NCBI RefSeq assembly: GCF_003339845.1
Contig: NZ_PPTR01000009.1
Span: forward strand, 62,001 to 126,000
Length of the DNA stretch: 64,000 nt
Direction: 5' to 3'
DNA from: Gordonibacter sp. 28C
GTDB taxonomy: Bacteria; Actinomycetota; Coriobacteriia; Coriobacteriales; Eggerthellaceae
Numbering within the stretch: position 1 is the first letter of the stretch; every line of letters starts with the position of its first letter. A model generated the notes under the pieces. That model was not told where the DNA came from and made no database searches. It was given only the letters and a program-made list of their open reading frames with translations. A program made the translations under genes and the position numbers. Positions 63,766 through 64,000 of the stretch are shown one piece after another.

Positions 63766-63789
63766 TATAGTATCAATAGTGGTACTATA
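63766..63789 (+). promoter_or_regulatory. TATAGTA/TACTATA inverted repeat before the HicA-like gene
   Basis: TATAGTA (63766-63772) and TACTATA (63783-63789) flank ten bases and end three bases before the ATG. The left arm overlaps a possible -10, with TTGTAT at 63745-63750 as a short-spaced -35. This is a plausible toxin-antitoxin operator. Confidence 0.5.
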
Positions 63790-63791
63790 TT

Positions 63792-64000
63792 ATGAGTAAA
63801 GCAGAGCGCCTTATAGAGGACATGCGGAAGAATCCTCAAGGGATCAGGTTTTCCGATGCAGCATATGTTTGCGATGTGCTGTTCGGGGAGCCTCGGCAGA
63901 GAAGTTCGTCCCACAGGGTTTATCGCACGCCTTGGAGCGGAGATCCGCGCGTGAACATTCAGAACGATCATGGAATGGCGAAGGCGTATCAAGTGAGGCA
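63792..64000 (+). CDS. hicA: HicA-family toxin, truncated by window edge
   Basis: The frame from ATG 63792 runs open to the window end (69 full codons). It reads MSKAERLIEDMRKNPQGIRF, SDAAYVCDVLFGEPRQRSSSH and RVYRTPWSGDPRVNIQNDHG followed by AKAYQVRQ. The FSDAAYVC-GEPR-SSHRVYRTPW pattern with a conserved histidine in SSH is HicA, a small double-stranded-RNA-binding-fold mRNase. Length and spacing fit so far. A HicB antitoxin is expected just beyond the edge. No ribosome site is visible before the ATG. Upstream sequence is AT-rich and unlike the rest of the window. Confidence 0.75.
   Translation, partial: MSKAERLIEDMRKNPQGIRFSDAAYVCDVLFGEPRQRSSSHRVYRTPWSGDPRVNIQNDHGMAKAYQVR

Overview
The window is high-GC DNA with many NNC/NNG codons and frequent GTG or TTG starts. 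It carries no rRNA, tRNA, CRISPR array or intact transposase that I can see. The gene content points to an anaerobic, respiratory, amino-acid-using actinobacterium of the Coriobacteriia, most likely Eggerthellaceae (Eggerthella or Gordonibacter type). The reasons are Tat-exported molybdopterin and flavin reductases with their own regulators, LuxR-type regulators with a large membrane half, type III glutamine synthetase, DUF4418, and CimA/IlvE isoleucine genes. Family level is well supported; the genus is inference.

Layout. 1-2.9 kb: a DUF5685-like/DnaJ-TPR/Hsp70 chaperone module. 3.1-5.2 kb: a PAS-GAF-GGDEF-EAL protein with a 12-G tract in its leader. 5.2-9.6 kb: class III aminotransferase/phospho-lyase, an APH-fold kinase and an ethanolamine-type permease, together a candidate phosphorylation-dependent amino-alcohol catabolic module. 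9.7-11 kb: HAD hydrolase and a Phd-Doc toxin-antitoxin pair. 11.2-13.8 kb: divergent metA and metY; MetA has Glu111, predicting an acetyl route. 13.9-16 kb: two small paralogous proteins around a zinc-ribbon membrane protein. 16.1-21.7 kb: a CxxCH sensor kinase, its regulator and a two-subunit DMSO-reductase-family enzyme. 22.1-22.9 kb: rplM-rpsI. 23-29 kb: LytS-type kinase, PASTA lipoprotein, a BioB-like radical SAM enzyme, an ABC-ATPase remnant, an MFS transporter and a DUF4418 protein. 29.7-31.8 kb: glutamine synthetase III.

32-34.6 kb: a tandem pair of HipA-fold kinases next to an inverted intergenic repeat. 34.6-36.8 kb: an OmpR-type two-component system. 37-45.9 kb: a respiratory cluster (membrane LuxR regulator, unknown protein, Mo catalytic subunit, DmsB-, DmsC-, NapG- and NapH-like proteins, TorD chaperone). 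46.2-50.5 kb: VTC polyphosphate polymerase, DUF4956 membrane protein and a Cthe_2159-like lipoprotein. 50.9-54.9 kb: CorA, ilvE, cimA and a TrpR/YerC regulator. 55-55.8 kb: a PIN/RelB-like toxin-antitoxin pair. 56-60 kb: NlpC/P60 hydrolase, flavodoxin-fold reductase, HD-GYP protein, isochorismatase-fold hydrolase. 60.2-63.6 kb: a Tat flavin reductase divergent from a membrane LuxR regulator. The right edge cuts a HicA-like toxin gene.

How parts connect. The most notable links are: (i) an 11-bp-period TTTCAGG direct repeat found at the same spacing from the -10 of both the two-component operon (36.8 kb) and the VTC operon (46.0 kb), suggesting that this system controls surface polyphosphate; (ii) a perfect 19-bp palindrome between the LuxR regulator and the Mo-reductase cluster; (iii) the kinase/lyase/permease set near 5-10 kb; (iv) a 185-bp element with 37-bp perfect inverted ends inside the VTC locus.
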